The notes beneath the pieces are model-generated. The model ran no database searches. It had not been told where the DNA came from and was given only the letters and a program-made list of their open reading frames with translations. DNA of 64,000 nucleotides from Halolamina rubra (GTDB lineage Archaea > Halobacteriota > Halobacteria > Halobacteriales > Haloferacaceae): assembly GCF_000739555.1 (NCBI RefSeq), contig NZ_BBJN01000020.1, positions 1-64,000 on the forward strand, in the 5' to 3' direction. Below, in pieces: positions 7,774 through 15,121 of the stretch. The first letter of the stretch is position 1. The number at the start of each line of letters is the position of its first letter. Made by a program: the position numbers and the translations under genes.

Positions 7774-8648
7774 TGTTCTGCACCCCCGTCGGCGACTGGC
7801 TGTTCCATCCCGCAGGCATCGGCGAGCACGCGCACGCGCTGCTCCAGCATCGCCTCGGCCTGGGTGGTGAGCTGGTACTCGTTGGTCCGGCGATCGAGTT
7901 CGCCCTTCTCGATCAGGCCGGCCTCGACGAGGTCGTCGAGGTTGGGGTAGAGGCGGCCGTGGAGGATCTCGGTGTCGTAGACGGACTCGACCTCCTCTTT
8001 GATCGCCAGCCCGTAGACGGTCTCGTCGTCGTTCTCGAGCCGGCGGATCGCCTCGAGCAGGTCTCGTTTGAACCCGGTGAGATTCGTCCAGGTGGTGCCG
8101 CCGTCGGCGACGGGCCGGTAGTGACAGCCCGGACACTCGCCCTCGATCAGGCGCTCGGGATCCACGTCCTCGCCGCAGTGTTCGCAGGTGCCCGCGAGAT
8201 CGTCGAACGTTTCTGGGACGCCGCCATCGGCGACGAGCTGCTGGCGGATTTCGACGATTCGGCTGCAGTCCGGACAGACTGGGTAGTGATCACGACGGTC
8301 ACACTCGTCGCCCGCCCAGTCACAGTACCGACAGTCGTAGTCGGGCTCGTGACCCCCGTCGGTGATGGGCTTGCCCACGTCCTCGGGGCTGGCGGTCTCC
8401 AGACTCCGCGCGATCGAGGGTGGCGTCGTTCCCGATCGCTTGAGGGGGCGACGGACTGCGTCGGCGTCGTTGAACGCGTGGCCGCAGTCCCGACAGACGT
8501 GATCGGCGGGCGCCTTGCAGCCCTGCAGGCCGTTGTTGTTGGTCCGGATGTCCGAGGAGTCACACTCCGGGCACGCCAGGACTGTGCGGCGCTCCTCGTC
8601 GGTTCCGTCGTCGGTGCAACTATCTACGTGGGTTTCCTGAGAACTCAT
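7770..8648 (-). CDS. Multi-zinc-finger protein with PadR-like winged helix
   Basis: 292 residues. Three Cys-rich modules lie in the first 180 residues: CPECDSSD...CRDCGHAF; CRYCDWAGDEC...CPDCSRIVE; CEHCGEDVD...CPGCHYRP. Residues about 190-265 look like a PadR-type winged helix (FKRDLLEAIRRLENDDETVYGLAIKEEVESVY...LHGRLYPNLDDLVEAGLIEKGELDRRTNEYQLT). Likely a DNA-binding regulator of the element. Its start overlaps the upstream 60-residue frame by ATGA. Confidence 0.65.
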   Translation of the reverse strand: MSSQETHVDSCTDDGTDEERRTVLACPECDSSDIRTNNNGLQGCKAPADHVCRDCGHAFNDADAVRRPLKRSGTTPPSIARSLETASPEDVGKPITDGGHEPDYDCRYCDWAGDECDRRDHYPVCPDCSRIVEIRQQLVADGGVPETFDDLAGTCEHCGEDVDPERLIEGECPGCHYRPVADGGTTWTNLTGFKRDLLEAIRRLENDDETVYGLAIKEEVESVYDTEILHGRLYPNLDDLVEAGLIEKGELDRRTNEYQLTTQAEAMLEQRVRVLADACGMEQPVADGGAEQ

Positions 8649-8827
8649 TGGTCTCGTTCAGCCTGGAGATGACCCTCTCCAGGGGTGCTCTGCGGGCTGT
8701 TCGAGGCCGTGACCCTCGCGCCGGCGCGCCAAGCTTTGGTAAGGGTGGGCGCGTCGGCGTGGGCCAGGTCACAGCCAGTGACCGACAGTGCGGGCGGTTC
8801 AAGCGCCCGCGCGGTGGGTGGTCGCAT
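8645..8827 (-). CDS. 60-residue hypothetical, first gene of the minus-strand operon
   Basis: Frame from MRPPTARALEPPALSVTGCD to QAERDQ. It ends in an ATGA overlap with the zinc-finger gene. The composition is less acidic than its neighbours, so confidence is moderate. If real it is the leader gene of the 5.8-8.8 kb operon; the promoter would lie in the GC-rich 8830-8940 stretch shared with the divergent repressor. Confidence 0.4.
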   Translation of the reverse strand: MRPPTARALEPPALSVTGCDLAHADAPTLTKAWRAGARVTASNSPQSTPGEGHLQAERDQ

Positions 8828-8962
8828 GTCGTTTCGCGACGGCCCGAGGCGTCGACGGGGCCACAACCCCGACGGCGCCGTTCTGCAGTCGGCACCGATT
8901 CCGTCTCGAGCAGCGTCGCGTGTCGATTCCGTAACCCCCCACATACTTAACGGTTTGCACGA

Positions 8963-8984
8963 TAACAAGCAACTATGCTTGTTA
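8963..8984. promoter_or_regulatory. Perfect palindromic operator at the repressor start
   Basis: Two 9-bp arms, TAACAAGCA and TGCTTGTTA, are exact inverted copies separated by ACTA. A CTTAA TATA-like element lies at 8946-8950. The palindrome covers the expected transcription start and an in-frame ATG at 8975, so bound protein would block the winged-helix gene downstream: a classic autoregulatory operator. A GTTTGC half-site lies just upstream at 8953-8958. Confidence 0.6.
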
Positions 8985-9034
8985 ACCAACGAAAACGCAA
9001 AGTGGCTTGCAGAAAAACACCGAACAGTAGAAAT

Positions 9035-9346
9035 ATGGGTCGGTTTCCCGAGGATGACAATATGGGGAAGGAAGACCGCAAGCGGCAGGTTCTCCGCCTG
9101 TTGGTAGACAGCGGATTCGCACTGCCGCCTGCAGCGATCTTCCGAAATGCGAAGCTTCGAGGTGCTACTTTTGAGCGACGATCTGTCAACAACTACCTCG
9201 ATGAGTTGGTTGACGAAGGGCTGGTCGCCATAGTTGACCCGGATGCTTTGGAGGAAGGGAAAATTGAGGAATCGGAAAGCAACCGAGGGTACTTCATGGC
9301 GACTGATGCTGGTGTTGAGGCTATCGAGTCGTTCGACAGCAACTAG
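9035..9346 (+). CDS. Winged-helix repressor (halovirus PhiH-repressor-like)
   Basis: 103 residues from the ATG at 9035. Alternatives are 9062, directly before the domain, or 8975, which would be leaderless inside the palindrome. The domain reads DRKRQVLRLLVDSGFALPPAAIFRNAKLRGATFERRSVNNYLDELVDEGLVAIVDP: three helices, recognition helix, and a wing ending in GYFMATDAGVEAIESF. This is the phage-phiH-type winged helix common on haloarchaeal proviruses and plasmids. It sits at the switch between the left operon (minus) and the right genes (plus), bordered on both sides by inverted repeats, and is therefore probably the element's master repressor. Confidence 0.7.
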   Translation: MGRFPEDDNMGKEDRKRQVLRLLVDSGFALPPAAIFRNAKLRGATFERRSVNNYLDELVDEGLVAIVDPDALEEGKIEESESNRGYFMATDAGVEAIESFDSN

Positions 9347-9380
9347 GCAAACGCGAAAGTTTGCATGAAAACACGCAAAC
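9347..9380. promoter_or_regulatory. GCAAAC/GTTTGC inverted repeat cluster
   Basis: GCAAAC (9347-9352) and GTTTGC (9359-9364) form an inverted repeat, and a further GCAAAC sits at 9375-9380. The same hexamer occurs as GTTTGC at 8953-8958 upstream of the repressor. Three half-sites ahead of the next plus-strand operon suggest binding sites for the adjacent winged-helix protein or a partner. CCTAAGTA just after may be a weak TATA element. Confidence 0.45.
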
Positions 9381-9455
9381 CCTAAGTAGCTCCGGCTGCA
9401 TACGTTTAGTTGAGAACACCGGGCGCTAGCGGGCCATTTCACCGAATGAATGGTC

Positions 9456-9504
9456 GGCCGCGTGTTCCAGCACGCGGCCCGGTTGTTCTCGTAGACCCGA
9501 GAAC
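9456..9504 (+). promoter_or_regulatory. Two tandem perfect hairpins in the 5' leader
   Basis: Hairpin 1 spans 9456-9479: GGCCGCGTG / CACGCGGCC, 9-bp stem, 6-nt loop. Hairpin 2 spans 9485-9504: GTTCTCG / CGAGAAC, 7-bp stem, 6-nt loop. The second ends one base before the ATG at 9506. Haloarchaeal genes are mostly leaderless, so a structured leader is unusual. It may be a translational or antitermination element; no known riboswitch class is recognised. Confidence 0.5.
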
Positions 9505-9505
9505 G

Positions 9506-9857
9506 ATGTCGACTACGCACTCCGCGCCCGAAAAGGGCACCGACCGAGGTGATCCGTTTACCGCAACCGAACCCATCGCGCGCGTCGACGACGCGACGCT
9601 GGCATCGATGGCCGACCCCGACGCCATGGTCGAGCAGGGCCAGCTGGCCTTCGCTGTTGCCCACCGCGTCGGCGTGATGACGCTCACCGACCGCGGTTCT
9701 CTACCTGACGACCGACGGCCGCGCCGTCGAGCGCTACTTCCCGCGCGGGATCGAGACGGCGCCACGGGCCTGCATCGCGCCGGCGACCAAACTCCACCCG
9801 GCCGGCCTCGGCGACCGATTCGACGCCGAACTCACGCTCCATCCGGAGGTGAACTGA
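9506..9857 (+). pseudogene. Small haloarchaeal hypothetical protein, frameshifted
   Basis: The frame from MSTTHSAPEKGTDRGDPF runs to VGVMTLTDR at about 9693 and then turns into Arg/Pro-rich shadow sequence. The next frame continues smoothly as VLYLTTDGRAVERYFPRG...AELTLHPEVN to the TGA at 9855. Removing one G in the CGCGGTT at about 9691-9697 restores a 116-residue protein (MTLTDR-VLYLTTDGR). The TGA is followed directly by the next ATG. The function is unknown. Real mutation and sequencing error cannot be separated here. Confidence 0.65.
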
Positions 9858-9950
9858 ATGGCGCGCCGCTGTCCCGATCACGACCGCCGACTCACCACCG
9901 ACGCGACGGGCTGTCTGCACTGCCCGGCCTGTACGGGGGGCGACCGATGA
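9858..9950 (+). CDS. 30-residue Cys-rich mini-protein
   Basis: The frame MARRCPDHDRR...GCLHCPACTGGDR has C5, H8, C19, C22 and C25, enough for one zinc site. It starts right after the previous stop and overlaps the next start by ATGA. Such mini zinc-finger proteins are common on haloarchaeal elements. Confidence 0.5.
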   Translation: MARRCPDHDRRLTTDATGCLHCPACTGGDR

Positions 9951-10030
9951 CGCCCCAGCTCCCGTGGGAGCGCGATCGCGACGAACTCCTCGCTGAAGCC
10001 CGCGCGGTCGCCGGCCCCGAGGACGAATGA
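9947..10030 (+). CDS. 27-residue mini-protein
   Basis: The frame MTPQLPWERDRDELLAEARA...GPEDE is linked by ATGA overlaps on both sides, which is the main support. One amphipathic helix; no function recognised. Confidence 0.4.
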   Translation: MTPQLPWERDRDELLAEARAVAGPEDE

Positions 10031-10281
10031 GCCCGTGTCCGCGATCGACTCGCGAGCGCGCCGACCGCGTCAAGGCTGACCTCGAAGCCTGTGACGACGT
10101 GCTCGGCGCCGTCGTGCTCGACCCCAACGAGGGACCGCGGGCGGAGTGGACGCTTGAGGCCACCATTACGGGCGACCGACTGTCGCCCGCCGCAGTGCAA
10201 GTGCTGGCCAACCAGGACTGTGCCGTGATCTCAACTACACCTCGGGCGCCGGAGGTGACGCGGGGGGTCATCGGGTTCTGA
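10027..10281 (+). CDS. 84-residue hypothetical protein
   Basis: It starts in an ATGA overlap with the previous mini-gene. It reads MSPCPRSTRERADRVKADLEACDDVLGAVVLDPNEGPRAEWTLEATITGD... with an alpha-beta pattern (helix, then strands VLGAVVLD, WTLEATI, DCAVIST). It closes the plus-strand cassette 9506-10281 and converges on the methyltransferase gene. Confidence 0.55.
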   Translation: MSPCPRSTRERADRVKADLEACDDVLGAVVLDPNEGPRAEWTLEATITGDRLSPAAVQVLANQDCAVISTTPRAPEVTRGVIGF

Positions 10282-10315
10282 CAGCCGAACCCACCGCTTC
10301 CCTGCCCGCTCGTCC

Positions 10316-11113
10316 TCATCCCTCTACCACCTCGGGATCGAAGTTCAGCAGGAGGTTTTCACGAGCGTCCTTTGCCGAGCCGGACTTCCCCGAATTGATG
10401 CCGCGTTTCACGTCTTGCCCGGTGACCCTCCAGTCCTCTCGGTGGCCCTCAGGGATCTTCTCCAAGGAGAGAAGCGCGTACCCCTCGACGTCGTTTAGCT
10501 CCTGGAGTAAGGCATCGTGATCGATCTCTGAGTGTGGGTAGTAGTCGCTCGTCTCGACGTACGGCGGGTCGGCGTAGAAGACGGTGTACTCGCGATCGTA
10601 CTTCTCGACGACGGCTGACCAGTCGAGGTTCTCGATCACGACGTCGTCGAACCGGTCGGCGAACTCACGGAGGCGGTCAGTCTTGTTCGAGAACGTCGCC
10701 GCTTTACTACTCGTCGTCGCCGTGGCGAAGCCACCTTTTCCGCTGTAGGTTGCGCCCCAATTCGCGTAACGCAGGTAGAAGAACCGCCCTGCCCGCTCGA
10801 CATCGCCACGCGGCCGGTAGCCCTGGTAGTACAGCTCTGCCCACTCGTCGAACACCTCCCGCGAGAAGGGAACGTCGGCGAGCCATTCAGTGAGCTCACC
10901 GGGCTGCTCACGGAGCGTCTCGAAGAAGTGGACCAGGTCACCGTCACGGTCGTTGTAGACTTCGACCGACGACGTATCGGGGTCCTTGTTCACGAGAATT
11001 CCGGCGGCGCCGCCGAAAACCTCCACAAAGCACGTGTGCTCGGGCACCCACCTGAGGATCCAGCTCGCCAGGCGGCTCTTCCCACCCGGGAACGGAAAGA
11101 CGGCGTCAGGCAT
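10316..11113 (-). CDS. Dam-like (D12 class) adenine-N6 DNA methyltransferase
   Basis: 265 residues from MPDAVFPFPGGKSRLASWI; the start sits within an overlap with the upstream gene. The SAM-binding motifs are PFPGGKS near the N-terminus and FVEVFGGAAG (motif I, about 30-40). The catalytic motif is DPPY (about 182-185, in VFYADPPYVETSDYYPHS). These identify the D12 class of the Dam/DpnM type. No cognate nuclease gene is adjacent, so it is probably an orphan methylase that marks or protects element DNA. Recognition sequence unknown. Confidence 0.88.
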   Translation of the reverse strand: MPDAVFPFPGGKSRLASWILRWVPEHTCFVEVFGGAAGILVNKDPDTSSVEVYNDRDGDLVHFFETLREQPGELTEWLADVPFSREVFDEWAELYYQGYRPRGDVERAGRFFYLRYANWGATYSGKGGFATATTSSKAATFSNKTDRLREFADRFDDVVIENLDWSAVVEKYDREYTVFYADPPYVETSDYYPHSEIDHDALLQELNDVEGYALLSLEKIPEGHREDWRVTGQDVKRGINSGKSGSAKDARENLLLNFDPEVVEG

Positions 11114-11480
11114 CGGGGTCCTCCCCCCCGTCCGTTTCCGGCTGCATGGCCATGTGCGACGGGGCCTCGCTTGTCTCGTGATCGGTGAGGTGTTGTTCGA
11201 TCTCCTCCCGAACCGGCTTGATCCACTCGGGGAGCCCGTCGACGGATTCGCGCATCCCTTCGACGTAGGCTCGCAAGATATCGATCTCACCGTCGGTGAA
11301 TCGGAAGTCGAAACTGTACCGCCCGTCGGCGCCGGCGGCGAGGACCGCCATCAGGACACCGCGACGGACGGGACTGATCTCGACGAGGACCTGTGCTGGC
11401 CCATCCGAGAAACCATGGTCGCGAAGGTCGATCGAGAACTCACCAGCTTTTCGGCTCGACTGTGGCGACTGCGTTGCCAT
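11106..11480 (-). CDS. Hypothetical protein co-transcribed with the methyltransferase
   Basis: 124 residues. It has a beta-rich core (FSIDLRDHGFSDGPAQVLVEISPVRRGVLMAVLAAGADGRYSFDFRFTDGEIDILRAYVEGM) and an acidic tail. It overlaps the methyltransferase start by 8 bp, so it is the first gene of a two-gene operon. No family recognised; a specificity or regulatory partner is possible. Confidence 0.6.
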   Translation of the reverse strand: MATQSPQSSRKAGEFSIDLRDHGFSDGPAQVLVEISPVRRGVLMAVLAAGADGRYSFDFRFTDGEIDILRAYVEGMRESVDGLPEWIKPVREEIEQHLTDHETSEAPSHMAMQPETDGGEDPDA

Positions 11481-11732
11481 ACCTGGCCTGTGGGTCTGTG
11501 GGATGGTATAAGGCCGATAAGGGGGGTTGCAAGTGCAACAACCATCCCCTCGAATTTATCTAGGAAGAGAGAAGCCGCTACCAGTCGTCAAGTGTGTCGA
11601 GAACAGATTCGTTGTAGGAGTCGAAAAGGCCTGCCGAAGTTGGCGTAAGATCAGGGGCGGCGCGCTTCCTTCACACCACCTGACAATGGTTCACCCGAAC
11701 TTACAAGACCATATCACATTATTTTGATAACC

Positions 11733-12749
11733 GTGACTCGTCTTTACATTGTACCGATTGGGAAGAACTGGATTGACAATTTCCAGAATACTGTTCAATC
11801 CAAAGTGCCAGTTCCGGACGTTGCTCCCGACGATCTCCAAAGAGAAGAGGAAGTTCGGATATGGGGAACTACCGAGGGCCGACGAAAACGCAGGTTCTTC
11901 GAGGAGATGGAATCCGGAGACCGACTACTGTTCTATAATGAAGGCAAGTTTTTCGCTGCAGGAAGGGTTGGAACCGCTTTTGAAGATGAGGACGTAGGTA
12001 AGACTCTCTGGAACAACTCTGAGAGTCGATTTATATATACGGTGAGCGACTACCAGGAGATTTCGGTGCCGCGAGAAGAAGTCGCTCTTTTATTGGGGTA
12101 TAAAGAGAATTGGTACCCCCAACGGTTTCTTCGCGTTTCACCTGACGCTGTGAACAGTCTCCTCCAGCAGTACAACTCGATCGAGGAGGCCTTCCAGGAT
12201 TTCCAAGCCGATAACGGGCCTGATGGGCCAGAGAAGTCCGATGAAGGGAAGGATTCACCGCGTGAGCATACCGAAATCCAATGGCAACTAATCCAACTTG
12301 GGCTGGCACACGGTTACGATGTCTACGTTGCTCGGAACGATAAGAATCGAGAATATGAGGGCAACCGACTGGGGGAAGACTGTATAGAGAATCTAAATCT
12401 TCCCGGGTTCAGCCCAGCTGCCACTCGTATTATCGAGTATGTTGACGTGATTTGGCTTGATGATGACTTCATCGCAAAGATGTTCGAAGTCGAAAGCACG
12501 ACGAGCATCTACAGCGGTATCCTGCGAATGACTGACTTCATGGTGAAAGTCCCGAATATTGCCGTCGACATGCACATCGTTGCCTCAACGGACGACGAGG
12601 ACAAAGTTCGTGAAGAAATCAGCCGCCCGACTTTCCAACATGTGTTGGAGCCAGCTGAGCACTGTAGTCTCGGGTATCTATCTTTTGAAAATGTGCGAAA
12701 GACTCACGAAACTGTCCAACAGGCTGGCCCCTTACAAGATGTGTTCTGA
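11733..12749 (+). CDS. EVE/PUA-like protein fused to a PD-(D/E)XK-like nuclease domain
   Basis: About 338 residues from the GTG at 11733 (a TTG at 11724 is also in frame). The N-terminus (RLYIVPIGKNWIDNF...IWGTTEGRRKRRFFEEMESGDRLLFYNEGKFFAAGRVG) has the EVE/PUA-like pattern: GDRLLFY-type strand, then G.G.VG. The C-terminal 150 residues contain EYVDVIWLDDDFIAKMFEVESTTSIYSGILRM, a PD-(D/E)XK-like D...ExE arrangement seen in uncharacterised restriction-like proteins. EVE domains bind modified bases, so a modification-dependent nuclease is the natural hypothesis. It lies in an AT-rich segment unlike the flanks, which suggests recent acquisition. Confidence 0.6.
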   Translation: MTRLYIVPIGKNWIDNFQNTVQSKVPVPDVAPDDLQREEEVRIWGTTEGRRKRRFFEEMESGDRLLFYNEGKFFAAGRVGTAFEDEDVGKTLWNNSESRFIYTVSDYQEISVPREEVALLLGYKENWYPQRFLRVSPDAVNSLLQQYNSIEEAFQDFQADNGPDGPEKSDEGKDSPREHTEIQWQLIQLGLAHGYDVYVARNDKNREYEGNRLGEDCIENLNLPGFSPAATRIIEYVDVIWLDDDFIAKMFEVESTTSIYSGILRMTDFMVKVPNIAVDMHIVASTDDEDKVREEISRPTFQHVLEPAEHCSLGYLSFENVRKTHETVQQAGPLQDVF

Positions 12750-12893
12750 CCGAAAACCCGGTCAACGGGGACAGGCAGATCAGCTTGTGTACCCGATTAT
12801 TCCAAACTGACTAGACAGCGGAATAACGGGTAAGTAGGGGGTGCATGTTGACGAGTGGGATTTTTACGGTTCCATTCGTAAAATAATGAGAAG

Positions 12894-13061
12894 ATGGACC
12901 CTGAGGGAGCGATTGAGGCAGTTTTTGCGACATTTGTTGCTCTTGTGTTAGTGTATGTATTTTCGGACATAATTTTCCAAACACAAGGGCCACTTTGGGG
13001 CGGGCTTTTCATTATTGCCTGTATTGTGATACTAATCGGCAGTATTGTTGGTGAATTATGA
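12894..13061 (+). CDS. 55-residue membrane protein
   Basis: Frame MDPEGAIEAVFATFVALVLV... with two hydrophobic stretches (about 9-27 and 36-54) and almost no soluble part. Its stop overlaps the next start as ATGA, so the two are translationally coupled. The surroundings are AT-rich. No family recognised. Confidence 0.6.
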   Translation: MDPEGAIEAVFATFVALVLVYVFSDIIFQTQGPLWGGLFIIACIVILIGSIVGEL

Positions 13062-13453
13062 GAGAGAAGTTGTCCTCTATCATCGAAGATAGAGAAATAG
13101 GAACATCCATCCTCAGAGCTTCCCTATTTATCATACTGACAACTTTAGTCTTCCTTACACCGACTTTTGAACTTGGCCCGCGGCTTGGAGTATTTTTAGC
13201 TTCATTCGCAATTGTGATTATATCTTTGATAACTTCTCATAATTCAGAGAAACGAATTGATTTACTCAAAGAGCAGAATGAACTGCTCAGGTCTCAAAAA
13301 GATTCATTAGAAGATTTAGTAACAAGAAGCCAAGCTCAAAGCGATATTCTTCAAGATTTGGAATCGAAGGTAGCCTCCGATGAATCAAATAACACCGCTG
13401 ACGAGACCGAAAACGAACCAACGGAGGAAGAATATCTCAAAGAGGAATCGTAA
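13058..13453 (+). CDS. Membrane protein with coiled coil
   Basis: 131 residues. Two transmembrane segments (about 20-36 and 42-61) are followed by a coiled coil (SEKRIDLLKEQNELLRSQKDSLEDLVTRSQAQSDILQDLESKV) and an acidic, disordered tail. It is coupled to the 55-residue membrane protein upstream. Together with the EVE-nuclease gene this AT-rich trio could be a small defence cassette in which the membrane pair is an effector; this is a guess from neighbourhood only. Confidence 0.6.
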   Translation: MREKLSSIIEDREIGTSILRASLFIILTTLVFLTPTFELGPRLGVFLASFAIVIISLITSHNSEKRIDLLKEQNELLRSQKDSLEDLVTRSQAQSDILQDLESKVASDESNNTADETENEPTEEEYLKEES

Positions 13454-13678
13454 TTGGTTCGATTTTGATTTCGGCTTGCTTCCCTGCTCTTCAAATGAGG
13501 AGCTTGTATTTACCGATCAATTTCAAACCTATTCGGGTGAGGGGTTCTACAGAACCGACTTTTCCATAATCGCTGTAGTATTGGGTCGACTGGTTATGAC
13601 AGATAACTCGATTTTCGATACAGACTGAAACCCCCCTCCGCGGCCCTTTATCATCCACCCACGCATCACCAAGCAACG

Positions 13679-14686
13679 ATGTATCTGGCTGCGGATAAGT
13701 TGGAAGAAAACTACCTCCCGAACGCGATGCCTGGCCGCGAGCCACAACTCGAGCGGATCAGCGATGTACTTGAGCCGGCGACGAAGGGACAGCCGGCTGA
13801 GTCGTGCTGGGAGATCGGGCCGAGCGGCGTCGGCAAAACCTCCACTGCGAAGTTCCTCCTCGACGAAGCGCAGGACTGGGGCGTCGACTGGACCTACGTC
13901 TCGTGTACATCGAACACGCGCTGGCAGGTTCTGAAACAGATCGCCGACGACCATCCGGCGGTGATCGCAGAGGACAACAAGAGCACTTCCGAACTCGCCG
14001 ACTTGATCGCGCTGCCCGACAAGCCGTTCGTGGTGATCCTTGACGAGATCGGCGGCCTCGACGAACCAGCGCTGCTAGCAGATCTCGCCAATGCGGAATG
14101 GCTGTCGCTCATCCTGATCGGACACCGCCGAGCGAATGCCCTCTCACAAGTCCCAGATCGCGTGGACCGCCTGCGCTACGCCGACGTTGTCGAGTTCGAA
14201 CCCTACAGCCACGACGCCCTGTTCACGATCCTCGACGCCCGACGAGAGGTAGCCCTCCAGCACGGCGTCGTCGACGACAGCCAGCTCGACCGCATCGTCG
14301 CCGAAGCCGGCGGGTCGGCCCGTTTCGGCGTCCAGGCACTCCGCTCGGCTGTCGATCTCGGTATCGACCGCGGCCATACGACAGTTCGCGAGGAAGACAT
14401 CGACGACTGCTTCGAACGCGCACACGAGCGGATTCGGAAACAGCAACTGGAGAGTCTGAGCCGTGGCCACCATCTCGTTTATCGCGCCATCCGAGAACAC
14501 GGCCCGCTGCGCCCGGTCGAGATCTACGAGCACTACGACCGGCTGGGCGGGGAACACTCGCGGCAAACGACGGTTAAGTATCGGCGAAAGCTCGATGAAT
14601 ACGACCTTATCGAGGAAACCGTCGACGGCTGGATCGCCGTCGACGAGACGCTGGCGGCGCCGCTACGGGAGCAGCGGGTGATCTAA
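13679..14686 (+). CDS. Orc1/Cdc6-type AAA+ replication initiator
   Basis: 335 residues. The Walker A box is GPSGVGKTS (about 46-54) and the Walker B box is VVILDEIGGLD (about 118-127). A sensor region follows (SLILIGHRRANALSQVPDRVDRLRY). The AAA+ lid leads into a C-terminal winged helix (HHLVYRAIREHGPLRPVEIYEHYDRLGGEHSRQTTVKYRRKLDEYDLIEETVDG). It is shorter than chromosomal Orc1 proteins, as is typical of plasmid and provirus copies. It probably initiates replication of the element, with the origin expected in an adjacent AT-rich gap (13454-13678 or 14690-14814), though no clear ORB array is seen. Confidence 0.8.
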   Translation: MYLAADKLEENYLPNAMPGREPQLERISDVLEPATKGQPAESCWEIGPSGVGKTSTAKFLLDEAQDWGVDWTYVSCTSNTRWQVLKQIADDHPAVIAEDNKSTSELADLIALPDKPFVVILDEIGGLDEPALLADLANAEWLSLILIGHRRANALSQVPDRVDRLRYADVVEFEPYSHDALFTILDARREVALQHGVVDDSQLDRIVAEAGGSARFGVQALRSAVDLGIDRGHTTVREEDIDDCFERAHERIRKQQLESLSRGHHLVYRAIREHGPLRPVEIYEHYDRLGGEHSRQTTVKYRRKLDEYDLIEETVDGWIAVDETLAAPLREQRVI

Positions 14687-14814
14687 CTATCACCCCATCA
14701 GTCGGGGCTAGGTCACGAAGTCTCGTTGGGATTCGGCTCTCGACATCGACGCTAAGAATCACTTTCACCTTGGTATAATTACCATTTTGAATCCTAATAC
14801 CGTACTACGGGGCG

Positions 14815-15120
14815 ATGAGGCGGAATACAGCAACCATAAACTACGGCATCGGATCACTGTTCGGTAACACGTTCAATATGTACGTGTTTGGGAGTGCCAT
14901 CTTGACGACGCTAAACTTCTTACTTGGGTTACTTCAGACACAGACGTTTGAGGGGGCGCTGAACGTTGCCATCAACTACTACATCTCGAAACTGACGCCG
15001 TTCCCGATAAACGAATTCCTGGCGGCGGGCGGATTCTGGGAGGTTATGTTCAACGTCTCTATCGCCCTCGGGCTAGGGCTTCTCGTCGCAATGTACCGAT
15101 ACCGAAAGAACCGATTCTGA
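14815..15120 (+). CDS. Small membrane protein
   Basis: 101 residues with hydrophobic segments at about 24-41 and 80-93 and a basic C-terminus (MYRYRKNRF). GGTATAATTA about 45 bases upstream may be its TATA element. It converges on the restriction enzyme gene with one base between stops. Function unknown. Confidence 0.5.
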   Translation: MRRNTATINYGIGSLFGNTFNMYVFGSAILTTLNFLLGLLQTQTFEGALNVAINYYISKLTPFPINEFLAAGGFWEVMFNVSIALGLGLLVAMYRYRKNRF

Positions 15121-15121
15121 C

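Noticed and set aside
8645-9664. 339-codon minus-strand frame across the repressor gene
   Set aside because: It runs antisense through the winged-helix gene and its operator; only the last 60 codons are kept as a tentative small gene.
13600-13678. Possible origin recognition boxes (ACTGAAACCCCCC) upstream of the Orc1/Cdc6 gene
   Set aside because: Only one G-rich element is visible, without the paired inverted ORB repeats expected for a haloarchaeal origin. The gap remains a plausible origin by position only.
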